Assembly: GCA_963851095.1 (NCBI GenBank)
Contig: CAWKOX010000007.1
Coordinates: forward strand, 248,001 to 312,000
Direction of reading: 5' to 3'
Length of the DNA: 64,000 nucleotides
Source: Oleispira sp963851095
Lineage (GTDB): Bacteria; Pseudomonadota; Gammaproteobacteria; Pseudomonadales; Oceanobacteraceae
In this document: positions 16,172 to 23,864 of the stretch, piece after piece
Numbering within the stretch: position 1 is the first letter of the stretch
How the letters are laid out: every line of letters begins with the position of its first letter
Translations under genes and position numbers: made by a program
Notes under the pieces: model-generated
What the model saw: only the letters and a program-made list of their open reading frames with translations
Told to the model about the DNA's origin: nothing
Database searches by the model: none

Positions 16172-17032
16172 ATGCATCCACAGTCTGAACAACAGACGGG
16201 CACTCTTTATGTAGTGGCCACGCCAATAGGAAATTTAAACGACATTACCGAGCGTGCAAAAAATACGCTAACGGAAGTCGATATGATTGCCTGCGAGGAT
16301 ACCAGACACACGGGCAAATTACTGCATCATCTTGGTATTCAAAATAGACTTGTTGCGGTTCATGATCACAATGAACGAGATAAAATTGATTGGATTGCAA
16401 GCTGTTTAGAAAAAGGCCAATCAATCGCTTTAGTCTCAGATGCAGGAACCCCACTCATCTCTGACCCTGGTTATCCGTTGGTATCAGGTTTGCGTGAGCG
16501 TGGTATGAAGGTTCAGCCTGTGCCGGGCGTAAGTGCCATTATCACAGCATTAAGCGGTGCAGGACTTCCGACAGATCGCTTCACTTTCGAAGGTTTCTTA
16601 GCTCATAAAAGCGGTGCTAAGCGTGAGCGTTTAGAAACCTTGGTTCAAGAAACTCGTACTATGGTTTTTTATGAATCAAAACATCGAATTCTTGATACGT
16701 TAAAAGTTATGGCTGAAGTGTTTAGTGGCGATCGAAAAGCATCGGTAGCCCGCGAACTAACAAAAACGTTTGAAACCTATTATTCGGGTAATCTTGCCGA
16801 AATTTTGGAAGAAATCAGCGCCGACCACCAACAGCAAAAAGGTGAGTTTGTGGTAATGATTACCGGCAACCCTGACCCAGATCCTGCCAGTGCGGTTGAT
16901 AGTGAAAAGTTGTTTAAGCTATTACTGAAAGAATTACCGCCTAAAAAAGCCGCGGCAGTGATTGCTGATTTGACGGGCGAGAATAAGAAAGAGCTCTACC
17001 AAAGAGCTTTGGAGATACAGGGGAAACTTTAG
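16172..17032 (+). CDS. rsmI: 16S rRNA 2'-O-ribose C1402 methyltransferase RsmI
   Basis: 286 residues, the same as E. coli RsmI. It 2'-O-methylates C1402 in the decoding centre. A tetrapyrrole-methylase fold is visible: GTLYVVATPIGNLNDIT, EDTRHTGKLL, LVSDAGTPLISDPGYPLV, PGVSAIITALSGAGLPTDRF, FYESKHRI and ARELTKTFE. The C-terminal helical domain ends with the PPKKAAAVIADLTG, LYQRALE pattern. It is divergent from lpoA, as in E. coli, but with almost no spacer, so its promoter and SD must lie inside the lpoA 5' coding region. Confidence 0.97.
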   Translation: MHPQSEQQTGTLYVVATPIGNLNDITERAKNTLTEVDMIACEDTRHTGKLLHHLGIQNRLVAVHDHNERDKIDWIASCLEKGQSIALVSDAGTPLISDPGYPLVSGLRERGMKVQPVPGVSAIITALSGAGLPTDRFTFEGFLAHKSGAKRERLETLVQETRTMVFYESKHRILDTLKVMAEVFSGDRKASVARELTKTFETYYSGNLAEILEEISADHQQQKGEFVVMITGNPDPDPASAVDSEKLFKLLLKELPPKKAAAVIADLTGENKKELYQRALEIQGKL

Positions 17033-17082
17033 GGTCTGCTCAATGTGTGACTTGCGTTAGTCTGAAAGGGTAGAAGCGGTGG

Positions 17083-18831
17083 TTAGCCCTTCTTCTGCTT
17101 AATCAAGTCCAGCCAAGCCTGATGATGACTCAAGTAAATATTCCCATTCAATTGCTCAATAAACGGGCTGCGTTTTAGGCGGTCCATTACCGGCCCTTTT
17201 ACCTCAGACAAATGGAAGTGCATACCCGCTTCGGTTAAATACAAGTTCACCGCGAGTAAGCTTTCTATTGCACTGGCATCAATGTCGTTAATGGCCGAGC
17301 ACGTTAAGATTAAATGCTTCGCTTTTGGGTGCTGTGCGACCAGTTCATTTATTTTATCCGCTAAAAACCGTGAGTTGGCAAAATACAAACTGGCATCAAT
17401 TCGCAAAGAGATAATCTTTTCATCAGTGATAACGTTGTGACGTTCTACATTACGAAAGTGTTCGGTATTTGGCACTAACCCTAAAATAGCAGAATGAGGT
17501 GAGCTGGAGTGGTATAGATGTAGGCCAATAGAAACCATGATGCCAGTAATTAATCCCCATTCTAACCCTTGGGTTAAGGTCAGTAGTAACGTGATCATTA
17601 ACGCTGAGAAATCTTTTAGGCTGTAAGCAAACGTACGTTTGATTGCTTGTAAATCAAACAGGGTGAGTACGGCGACTAATATCATGGCGGCTAGGGTTAC
17701 GATGGGTAAGTAAAATAAATAAGGCGTTAAAAACAAGCTGCTTAGAAAAATACTGATGGCGGTTAACGCACTGGCCGCGGGTGTTTTTGCACCGGCATTA
17801 AAACTCACGGTAGAGCGTGACAAACTCGCAGACACCGGAAAAGCTGAGCTAAGTCCAGCTGACAGGTTGGCAACGGCTAGAGCAATGGCTTCTTGGTTTG
17901 GGTTGATACGCTGTCGTTGTTTTGCTGCAAAGGTTTGGGCGGCCGATAGCGAGCTAATAAAACCAATGATGCTGATTAATAATGCCGAGTTTAATAGGCC
18001 TTTCCAATCTTGATTAGATAAGTTCAATGATTGCCAGTCGGGGATTGAAAGCGTCGGTAAACCAGCAGGAATATCCCCCACGACTTTGATTCCATAGGAT
18101 TGTAGATCAAGAAATATGACGGCACTGATCGACAATATAATGGCAATAACCGGTGTGGATTTGCTTAAACTGTCGGCTAATAAGTTATTACGACTGATGA
18201 AAAAAATTAATCTGCGAAATAGCTTGGGTACAAAGTATAAGAATAAAACCAGCACAGCAGAGAATAATAAAGTGGCGATATTAACTTCATCAAACTTTTG
18301 TATGACTTGAACCAGTACATTAAAAAAATCATCATTGTGAATAGAAATGCCTAAGATGCTACTGAACTGACTTGAAGCGATAATAATCGCAGAGGCGGCA
18401 ATAAACCCAGTCACTACGGGAAAGCTAATAAAGTTAGTCAGGAAGCCTAAGCGAAAAAAGCCAAAAGCTAAAAGGAAAAAACCGCTTAATAAAGCCAAAA
18501 TGGAAGCCGCGACGAGCATTTGATCAAGATTGAAATTGCCCGCGAATAAACTGGCTAGTGCGGTGGCAGTCATAATTGAAGTGATCGCAAAAGGCCCAAC
18601 CGAAAGCGGTCCACTAGAACCGAGTAGTGCATAAGCAATAAGAGGCAGCAGACTGGCATAAAGACCTGCCTGAGGTGGTAAGCCCGCGAGCATCGCGTAG
18701 GCAAGAGATTGTGGAATTAGCATCATGCTAATCACTAGCGCGGCGATGCTATCATCTAAAAATGTCGATTTTTGATAATTCTTTGCCCATTTCAAAAAAG
18801 GCAAAAAAGTCTCTGGTTTCCAAGCGCTCAT
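17083..18831 (-). CDS. SulP family anion transporter with STAS domain
   Basis: 582 residues. The N-terminal membrane domain (about 20-410) has PQSLAYAMLAGLPPQAGLYASLLP, the SulP signature region, and GPLSVGPFAITSIM. The later SAAQTFAAKQRQRINPNQEAIALAVANLSAGLSSAFP is the conserved NQE segment. The C-terminal STAS domain is at about 455-575 (LRIDASLYFANSRFLADKI, LILTCSAINDIDASAIESL). SulP members carry sulfate, bicarbonate or other anions; the substrate is not predicted here. Immediately downstream of the desaturase gene on the same strand. Confidence 0.92.
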   Translation of the reverse strand: MSAWKPETFLPFLKWAKNYQKSTFLDDSIAALVISMMLIPQSLAYAMLAGLPPQAGLYASLLPLIAYALLGSSGPLSVGPFAITSIMTATALASLFAGNFNLDQMLVAASILALLSGFFLLAFGFFRLGFLTNFISFPVVTGFIAASAIIIASSQFSSILGISIHNDDFFNVLVQVIQKFDEVNIATLLFSAVLVLFLYFVPKLFRRLIFFISRNNLLADSLSKSTPVIAIILSISAVIFLDLQSYGIKVVGDIPAGLPTLSIPDWQSLNLSNQDWKGLLNSALLISIIGFISSLSAAQTFAAKQRQRINPNQEAIALAVANLSAGLSSAFPVSASLSRSTVSFNAGAKTPAASALTAISIFLSSLFLTPYLFYLPIVTLAAMILVAVLTLFDLQAIKRTFAYSLKDFSALMITLLLTLTQGLEWGLITGIMVSIGLHLYHSSSPHSAILGLVPNTEHFRNVERHNVITDEKIISLRIDASLYFANSRFLADKINELVAQHPKAKHLILTCSAINDIDASAIESLLAVNLYLTEAGMHFHLSEVKGPVMDRLKRSPFIEQLNGNIYLSHHQAWLDLIKQKKG

Positions 18832-18879
18832 GGCAATCTGCTAATACGGATATAAAGGGTGAGTATAGCAGACGTGCTT

Positions 18880-19701
18880 TTATTTTTTCTTGCCTTCCTG
18901 TTGCTCAATCTCAACAGGGGTCAGCCCTTCTTTTTTGCCTTTTAAGTATTTTAAATAAGCAGGTATGTGGGTTTTTCCAAGGTACTTATCCAAATACGGC
19001 AAGAATCCCGCATAGTTGCCTTTGAATTTAGCATGGTGAAAATCGTGATAAACCGGCCCTTCATAAACAGGCAATAAATGTGCAGGGTTCCAAGGAATGT
19101 CATAACCAATATGGCCATCAGCGCCTTCAAATTGACGAATAATCACCCAAGTCCAAATCACATAAATATGCGCGCCAATTAAAATCGGGCCTAGCAAGGT
19201 TAAGCTCGCGGTTAACACATATTCAACCCAATGCATGTAATTTCCGTTGATGCCGCAGGTATTACGAATGCGGTGGTGCACGCTGTGGATATTTTTTAAT
19301 AACCACTTATTTTCATGCATGTAACGATGCATCCAGTAATATAAAAAATCATCAAACAGCACAAAAAATATCAACTGCGCGAGAATAATATACCAAACGG
19401 GTAATTCAGTATTATGCACACTCGTGAGTTTTAATAAGGGCCAAACGGCAATTAATACGCAAACTAAAATACTATTATTGATGATGATTCGAGCGATAGA
19501 AGGCCAGAAGAACTTTTTAAATTCGAAAGGCTTTTTCTGAATTTTATATTTGCGCAGTGACTCCGGATCAAACCACGCGATGGCAGTCCAGGGCAGAGCA
19601 ACCGTTAAAAAAGCCACCATACTAATCGCCAGTGTCGCCATGGGGAATTGCCAAAACCATGGGTCGTTGTAAAAATCGTGCCAATACGAAAATAGATTCA
19701 T
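18880..19701 (-). CDS. Sterol desaturase / fatty acid hydroxylase family membrane di-iron enzyme
   Basis: 273 residues from ATG 19701, preceded by AAAGG. The frame stays open up to 19797, but that extra stretch falls in what looks like a repeat element. The eight-histidine di-iron pattern of the family is visible: HRYMH (H-x3-H, about 146-150), HSVHH (about 160-164) and HDFHH (about 226-230), among four or more membrane helices. Such enzymes hydroxylate or desaturate lipid substrates at the inner membrane; the substrate is unknown. The divergent AraC-type regulator at 20016 could control it. Confidence 0.88.
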   Translation of the reverse strand: MNLFSYWHDFYNDPWFWQFPMATLAISMVAFLTVALPWTAIAWFDPESLRKYKIQKKPFEFKKFFWPSIARIIINNSILVCVLIAVWPLLKLTSVHNTELPVWYIILAQLIFFVLFDDFLYYWMHRYMHENKWLLKNIHSVHHRIRNTCGINGNYMHWVEYVLTASLTLLGPILIGAHIYVIWTWVIIRQFEGADGHIGYDIPWNPAHLLPVYEGPVYHDFHHAKFKGNYAGFLPYLDKYLGKTHIPAYLKYLKGKKEGLTPVEIEQQEGKKK

Positions 19702-20015
19702 GAGTAAACCTTTAATCTGAAATCCTGATTGAGTATGACTGCCACAAGACGCCGTGAATACTTCCTTGTAGGCTTGAGCTCGCCTGCCATGGCTCACACA
19801 CTTGCTTTAGTAATACTTAATCATGATTTCTTACATTTATTGTTATTGTTAAGTTTTTAAAACTAATATCTTCATTTTAATATTATTTTTAAGTATGGCT
19901 TTTAATCGTTTTTATTATTATTTTTTGTACTTAGCTCAAATAATAGCCTGCATGCTTTAGGTTTTATTGCTTTAATGCGACATAAATATGATAAAAGACG
20001 ACACTCAACCGCAAT
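19702..20015. promoter_or_regulatory. Divergent intergenic region with an ordered repeat-like segment
   Basis: This region lies between the desaturase (minus) and araC-type gene (plus). The part at about 19731-19795 is GC-richer than its surroundings and contains GAGCTCGCCTGCCATGGC, with several small palindromes (GAGCTC, CCATGG). It resembles the short dispersed intergenic repeats of marine gammaproteobacteria, which I recall only from general knowledge. The rest (19800-20010) is very AT-rich and probably holds both promoters. Confidence 0.4.
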
Positions 20016-21014
20016 ATGAATGAAAAACCAAAGATAGGCTTTGTAGTGGCTGCTTACATTCAGCCCGTTTTAAAAGCCTTTTTGCAGCAAGGCGGGCGAC
20101 TATCAGCTCTAGCGGATGCCATGGGGGTGAATGATGCTTGGATGCTAGACCCGCCAGAAAAAATTGCTATAGATCAGTACTTCAGTCTGTTATTGAATGC
20201 CAGTCAGTTGCTGAATGATGGTCATTTAGGCATTCGTATTGGTCAACATGTGGCGCTGGCCAACTTTGATGTTTTGGGGAAAGCATTAGCCAATACGCAA
20301 TCACAGTCATTAACCCTCGCTCAAGCCTTACAGCAAGTGATGATATTAGAGCGCTTGGTTCACCGATTGGGGGACTCTCGCATACAAATAGAAGATCAAA
20401 ATATTCGCTTAATCTGGCGGGCGCAATACCCACAAAGTAAAGCCTCGCGGCTGGTGGCTGAAAGCGTATTGGCCGGAATGATTCACCTTGCCCAGCAATT
20501 AACTGGGCGTTTAATTCCTGTGCGAGAAATGACATTTATGCACGAAAAACCCAACGATTACCGCAGTGAAGTTTATCAGCAAGGATTTCACACTCAATGC
20601 CTGTTTGGACAAAGGGACAATAGCCTAGTGATTGCGTCGGAGGTTCTAGGGTGGCCATTAAAAGAAACCGGCAAACTGCTGTCTCAAGCCCTGAGTACCG
20701 ATACGATTGTTGAACACGTTAAGTTTCATTTAGAACAAACCATCACGAGCAACCCAAAGCTATTACAAATAGCGAGCATGCTGGGCATGAGTGAGCGCAC
20801 CTTGCAGAGAAAACTAAAGGCTCGGAATGTGAGTTTTCAGCAGATATTGTCAGATGTCAGACACCAGTTGGCGTGCGATTATTTACAGTTTTCAAATTTG
20901 ACTATTTTACAGATAAGCCAGCTGCTGGGATTTAAGGAACAGAGTTCGTTTAACCACTTTTTTTTGCAGGCAGTAAGGGTTTCTCCACGAGAATACCGAA
21001 TGCAGCACGCATAA
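20016..21014 (+). CDS. AraC family transcriptional regulator
   Basis: 332 residues. The N-terminal ligand-binding region is of the Arabinose_bd/OruR-like type common in Pseudomonas-like bacteria (about 18-210). A C-terminal AraC DNA-binding domain (about 235-330) has two helix-turn-helix motifs: LLQIASMLGMSERTLQRKLK and ILQISQLLGFKEQSSFNHFF, followed by SPREYR. Family members often control genes for lipid or aliphatic metabolism. The divergent sterol-desaturase-family gene is the natural candidate target. The inducer is unknown. Confidence 0.92.
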   Translation: MNEKPKIGFVVAAYIQPVLKAFLQQGGRLSALADAMGVNDAWMLDPPEKIAIDQYFSLLLNASQLLNDGHLGIRIGQHVALANFDVLGKALANTQSQSLTLAQALQQVMILERLVHRLGDSRIQIEDQNIRLIWRAQYPQSKASRLVAESVLAGMIHLAQQLTGRLIPVREMTFMHEKPNDYRSEVYQQGFHTQCLFGQRDNSLVIASEVLGWPLKETGKLLSQALSTDTIVEHVKFHLEQTITSNPKLLQIASMLGMSERTLQRKLKARNVSFQQILSDVRHQLACDYLQFSNLTILQISQLLGFKEQSSFNHFFLQAVRVSPREYRMQHA

Positions 21015-21042
21015 ACAGGGTGAAGCCCAGGGAAAACAGTGG

Positions 21043-21048
21043 TATTAT
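21043..21048 (+). promoter_or_regulatory. Probable -10 box of rnpB
   Basis: TATTAT ends seven bases before the predicted RNA 5' end (about 21055). A -35 element about 17 bases upstream is poor (TGAAGC), so the assignment is tentative. It lies in the 40 bp between the AraC-type gene and rnpB. Confidence 0.45.
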
Positions 21049-21054
21049 CCGCGC

Positions 21055-21416
21055 CGGAGATGCCTAGGCAATCGTCGCTTTTAGTACTTGTACTAAAGGG
21101 GGAGGAAAGTCCGGGCTCCACAGGGCAGGGTGCCAGATAACGTCTGGGCGGTGTAAACCGACGACAAGTGCAGCAGAGAGAAGACCGCCGATGGCTCGTT
21201 CGCGAGCACAGGTAAGGCTGAAAGGGTGCGGTAAGAGCGCACCGGACCACTGGTAACAGTTGGTTGCAGGGTAAACTCCACCCGGAGCAAGATCAAATAG
21301 GCTCTCTTATGGCGTGGCCCACGTTGAGAGCGGGTAGATCGCTTGAGCCTGCGAGCAATTTCAGGCCTAGATGAATGATTGTCCACGACAAAACCCGGCT
21401 TACTGGCGTCTCCACC
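21055..21416 (+). ncRNA. rnpB: RNase P RNA (class A)
   Basis: The catalytic RNA of RNase P, which cleaves tRNA 5' leaders. Diagnostic conserved elements are present in order: GAGGAAAGTCCGGGCTCC (P3/P4 region, about 21101-21118), CAGGGCAGGGTGCCAG, GTAAACCGACGACAAGTGCAG, AGAGAAGACCGCC, AAGGGTGCGGTAAGAGCGCACC, CACTGGTAACAG, AGGGTAAACTCCACCCGGAGCAAG, and near the 3' end AGATGAATGATTGTCCACGAC and ACAAAACCCGGCTTA (P4 partner). The 5' GGAGATGCC pairs with 3' GGCGTCTCC to form P1, which fixes the ends to within a few bases. Length is about 360, normal for type A. Confidence 0.96.
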
Positions 21417-21423
21417 AGATTCT

Positions 21424-21460
21424 AAAATCCTCTCATGTTTTGCATGAGAGGATTTTTTTT
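21424..21460 (+). terminator. Intrinsic terminator of rnpB
   Basis: AAAATCCTCTCATG, loop TTTTG, CATGAGAGGATTTTTTTT: a 12-14 bp stem and a T8 tail directly after the P1 stem of rnpB. Confidence 0.95.
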
Positions 21461-21492
21461 GCCTGTAATAAAGACAAGAAAATTAAAGAACG

Positions 21493-21594
21493 GAATGATT
21501 GTTCACGACAACTTTCGATAAAAATAGGGCTTACTGGCGTATTCACTTGATCTCTAGGAACCCTTTCATACTTTGCATGATATTTTCGTTTTTA
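21493..21594 (+). repeat. Degenerate second copy of the rnpB 3' end and terminator
   Basis: GAATGATTGTTCACGACAA at 21493 repeats GAATGATTGTCCACGACAA at 21373 with one change. GGCTTACTGGCGT then recurs exactly, followed by a decayed version of the terminator region (CTTTCATACTTTGCATGATATTTTCGTTTTT). About 13 extra bases sit between the two conserved blocks. The P1 and terminator pairing is mostly lost. It looks like an old partial duplication, or the far boundary of a former insertion at the rnpB 3' end. Confidence 0.8.
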
Positions 21595-21754
21595 GACTAA
21601 TATTATAAGCGCAGTTATCAGTGATACCCTTAAATCGTGCTGTTTGATTTATTTGCAACCCAATTAAATGCTTTTGGGTTATTAATAAGGTCTACGAGAT
21701 CCTAAATAAAATTAGGAGCTCGCGAAGCTATAGTAAATAAGATAATCTTTCATT

Positions 21755-22498
21755 ATGAAATACATACTTCTTCCTATTTTAATGTTCACACTGTTTAGCA
21801 ACCTATGCTTTGCTCAGCCGTTTAAAAAGTCGATTGATATTGGATATTATTCATTGCCACCGCATTCTATGAACATTCAAGAAGCTCCCGCGGGCGCGGC
21901 AATTTCTTACTTGCAGGAAAATATTTTTCCAGAGAGTGAATACACAATTTCGTGGAAATTTTTACCGTTTGCGAGAGTGCTTTCTGAGCTACGTGCGGGC
22001 AGAATCGATTGTGCAATTCTCATTGCTAAAACCACGCAAAGAGAGCAAGAATTTAAGTATCCTGACAATTATTTGTATCAGACTAAAAACGGTTTAATTG
22101 TTTTGAAGAATCGTCAGTTAACCGAGGTTGTCAGTCTTGATCAGTTAAAGGGCATGCGATTAGGGCATGTGGTAGGGTCTGTAAGACCAACAGAGCTTGG
22201 GCAGTTGGGTGTGGTATTTGAAAATATCTCTGGGAAAGATTTTACCCGTAGAAATATAAAAAAACTTGAGAAAAATAGAATTGATGCGGTGTATGTGCCA
22301 ACACTTTCTCATGCAAAATATGAGTATGGTAAGATGGGTGACAGATCAGACGTTAACTTTTTACCTCTTCCAATGATTGAAGGGCATAAGTTGTATGTGG
22401 TCTTTAGAAAAGATATTCCTGAAAGTATTCTAAATGATTTTAATGCACACAGTGAGCAGCATTTTGATGAGTACTTAAGCTATTTACAGAAGCAATAA
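21755..22498 (+). CDS. Periplasmic solute-binding protein (SBP_bac_3-like)
   Basis: 247 residues. A signal peptide (about 1-20, ending CFAQ) is followed by a family-3-type solute-binding fold: IDIGYYSLPPHSMN at the start of lobe 1, WKFLPFARVLSELRAGRIDCAILI (the typical FxRxLxxLxxGxxD segment) and LKGMRLGHVVGS for lobe 2. No transporter genes adjoin. Stand-alone proteins of this type are frequent in marine gammaproteobacteria and may bind amino acids or act as sensors. The ligand is unknown. Confidence 0.82.
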   Translation: MKYILLPILMFTLFSNLCFAQPFKKSIDIGYYSLPPHSMNIQEAPAGAAISYLQENIFPESEYTISWKFLPFARVLSELRAGRIDCAILIAKTTQREQEFKYPDNYLYQTKNGLIVLKNRQLTEVVSLDQLKGMRLGHVVGSVRPTELGQLGVVFENISGKDFTRRNIKKLEKNRIDAVYVPTLSHAKYEYGKMGDRSDVNFLPLPMIEGHKLYVVFRKDIPESILNDFNAHSEQHFDEYLSYLQKQ

Positions 22499-22513
22499 GA
22501 TTTAATATCGCTG

Positions 22514-22600
22514 TCAGATCAGGTTTGAACCACTGCAAATAACGGCGTGATTGCGTCCACCTTTCTTAGCTTGATAAATACGTTTTTCGGCTGCTAGAAC
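22514..22600 (-). pseudogene. Remnant of a GGDEF (diguanylate cyclase) domain C-terminus
   Basis: On the minus strand, the frame ending in TGA at 22514-22516 reads AAEKRIYQAKKGGRNHAVIC, an excellent match to the end of GGDEF domains (ADxALYxAKxxGRNxV). Upstream the frame closes within a few codons and no GGDEF motif exists nearby, so only about 28 codons survive. The remaining 22600-22790 has no recognisable coding content. Confidence 0.65.
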
Positions 22601-22790
22601 ATATCCTCAAAATATTTATCGGCCTTATCATCTAACTAAAGTCTCTATGATTATCTGTAATGTCAGCCGAAATTATAATGATGAAATTGTTGGTAGCAGC
22701 TATCTGCTTTATCACTTAATGAGCTTGCTTAGTTTGGTTTATAGTATTCAGTCAGAGCTTATTTTAAAGAACCTTCATTAAGCTATGAGC

Positions 22791-23723
22791 CTAGCTGTCG
22801 CGACAAATTTCGTCTGGCCACTCAAGTTCGATGGTTGTATGTTCTAACTTAAAGCCCACTAATTGTTGCTTTAGCTCAGATTTAAGAAATTCTTGTTGAT
22901 CCATATCCAATCGTTGATCCAGTTGTAAATGTACCGTTAGGACATGAGATTCTCCATCAAGAGACCATAGATGAAAGTGATGTAAGTTGGCGACGTGTTT
23001 TAGTGTTAGTAATGTTTGTTTTACTTTATCGGTCAGCTCGGAGTCTGGACTAGACTGGGCGAACAGTTTGAGTGTTGTCCATAAGTTTCGCGCGACATTG
23101 GTTAAAATGAATAGGGTGAAGGCAATAGACAGTAGTGGATCGAGTATTGGCAACTCAATAAACATAAGTACTATGGATACGATTAGTACTGCGACCCAGC
23201 CCAGAACATCTTCTAATAAGTGCCAGTTTAGAACCCGCTCATTTAATGTTTCGCCTCCGCTGAGTTTGTAAGCTGCGAAGCCATTGACACAAACACCAAA
23301 AATTGCCAATAGCAGCATGCCTTCTGTTTCGGGCATTACCGGATCAAAGAGACGTGGAATAGCTTCAGTCATTATCCAGATAGAACCTATAATTAATACA
23401 AAGCCGTTGAGTAAAGCTCCAAATAAAGATAAACGGCGAAAACCGTAGCTGAATTCACTATTGGCTTGTTTTTTACCCAGCTTATTCAAAACCCAAGCAC
23501 TGCCAATCGACAGCGTATCGCCTAGGTCATGAACGGCGTCAGACATAATGGCGGTGCTGTTGGTGAACCAGCCACCAATAAACTCAATAATGGTGAAGCC
23601 AAGATTCAGGAAAAAAGCCCAGCCAATGCGGTTAGCGCTCATATCCTTTGTGTGCGAGTGAGTATGATTGTGCGAATGGCTGTTTGAGTGGCTGTGTGCA
23701 TGAGGAGGCTGCGAATGGCTCAT
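22791..23723 (-). CDS. Cation diffusion facilitator (CzcD/ZitB-like Zn2+ exporter)
   Basis: 310 residues. The N-terminus is very His-rich (HAHSHSNSHSHNHTHSH, about 8-24), a cytosolic metal-binding segment. Six membrane helices follow; helix 2 contains SDAVHDLGD (the HxxxD zinc site) and helix 5 a second site (HLLEDVLGW). The C-terminal cytoplasmic domain (about 220-300) has LHHFHLWSLDGESHVLTVHL. It most likely exports Zn2+/Cd2+/Co2+ from the cytosol in exchange for protons. Single gene; no MerR or ArsR regulator adjoins. Confidence 0.93.
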   Translation of the reverse strand: MSHSQPPHAHSHSNSHSHNHTHSHTKDMSANRIGWAFFLNLGFTIIEFIGGWFTNSTAIMSDAVHDLGDTLSIGSAWVLNKLGKKQANSEFSYGFRRLSLFGALLNGFVLIIGSIWIMTEAIPRLFDPVMPETEGMLLLAIFGVCVNGFAAYKLSGGETLNERVLNWHLLEDVLGWVAVLIVSIVLMFIELPILDPLLSIAFTLFILTNVARNLWTTLKLFAQSSPDSELTDKVKQTLLTLKHVANLHHFHLWSLDGESHVLTVHLQLDQRLDMDQQEFLKSELKQQLVGFKLEHTTIELEWPDEICRDS

Positions 23724-23864
23724 AGAGTGATCATCTTTATACTATTCGTAAGATTAATAGATATGCAGTATTACAAATCATTTCATTCATAGCTTGGCTC
23801 TGGTTAGCATCGGCTATCGATAAAAGATAACAGATTGGCGTTACATAATACGAGGTATTTGACG

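Noticed and set aside
19702..19797. Longer start for the desaturase (19797)
   Set aside because: The extra 32 residues come from a repeat-like spacer; ATG 19701 has AAAGG and begins at the first membrane segment.
21093..21386. Minus-strand open frames across rnpB (also 20879-21250)
   Set aside because: They are antisense to a structured RNA with strong conservation of its own; the encoded products are Arg/Ser-rich without any family features.
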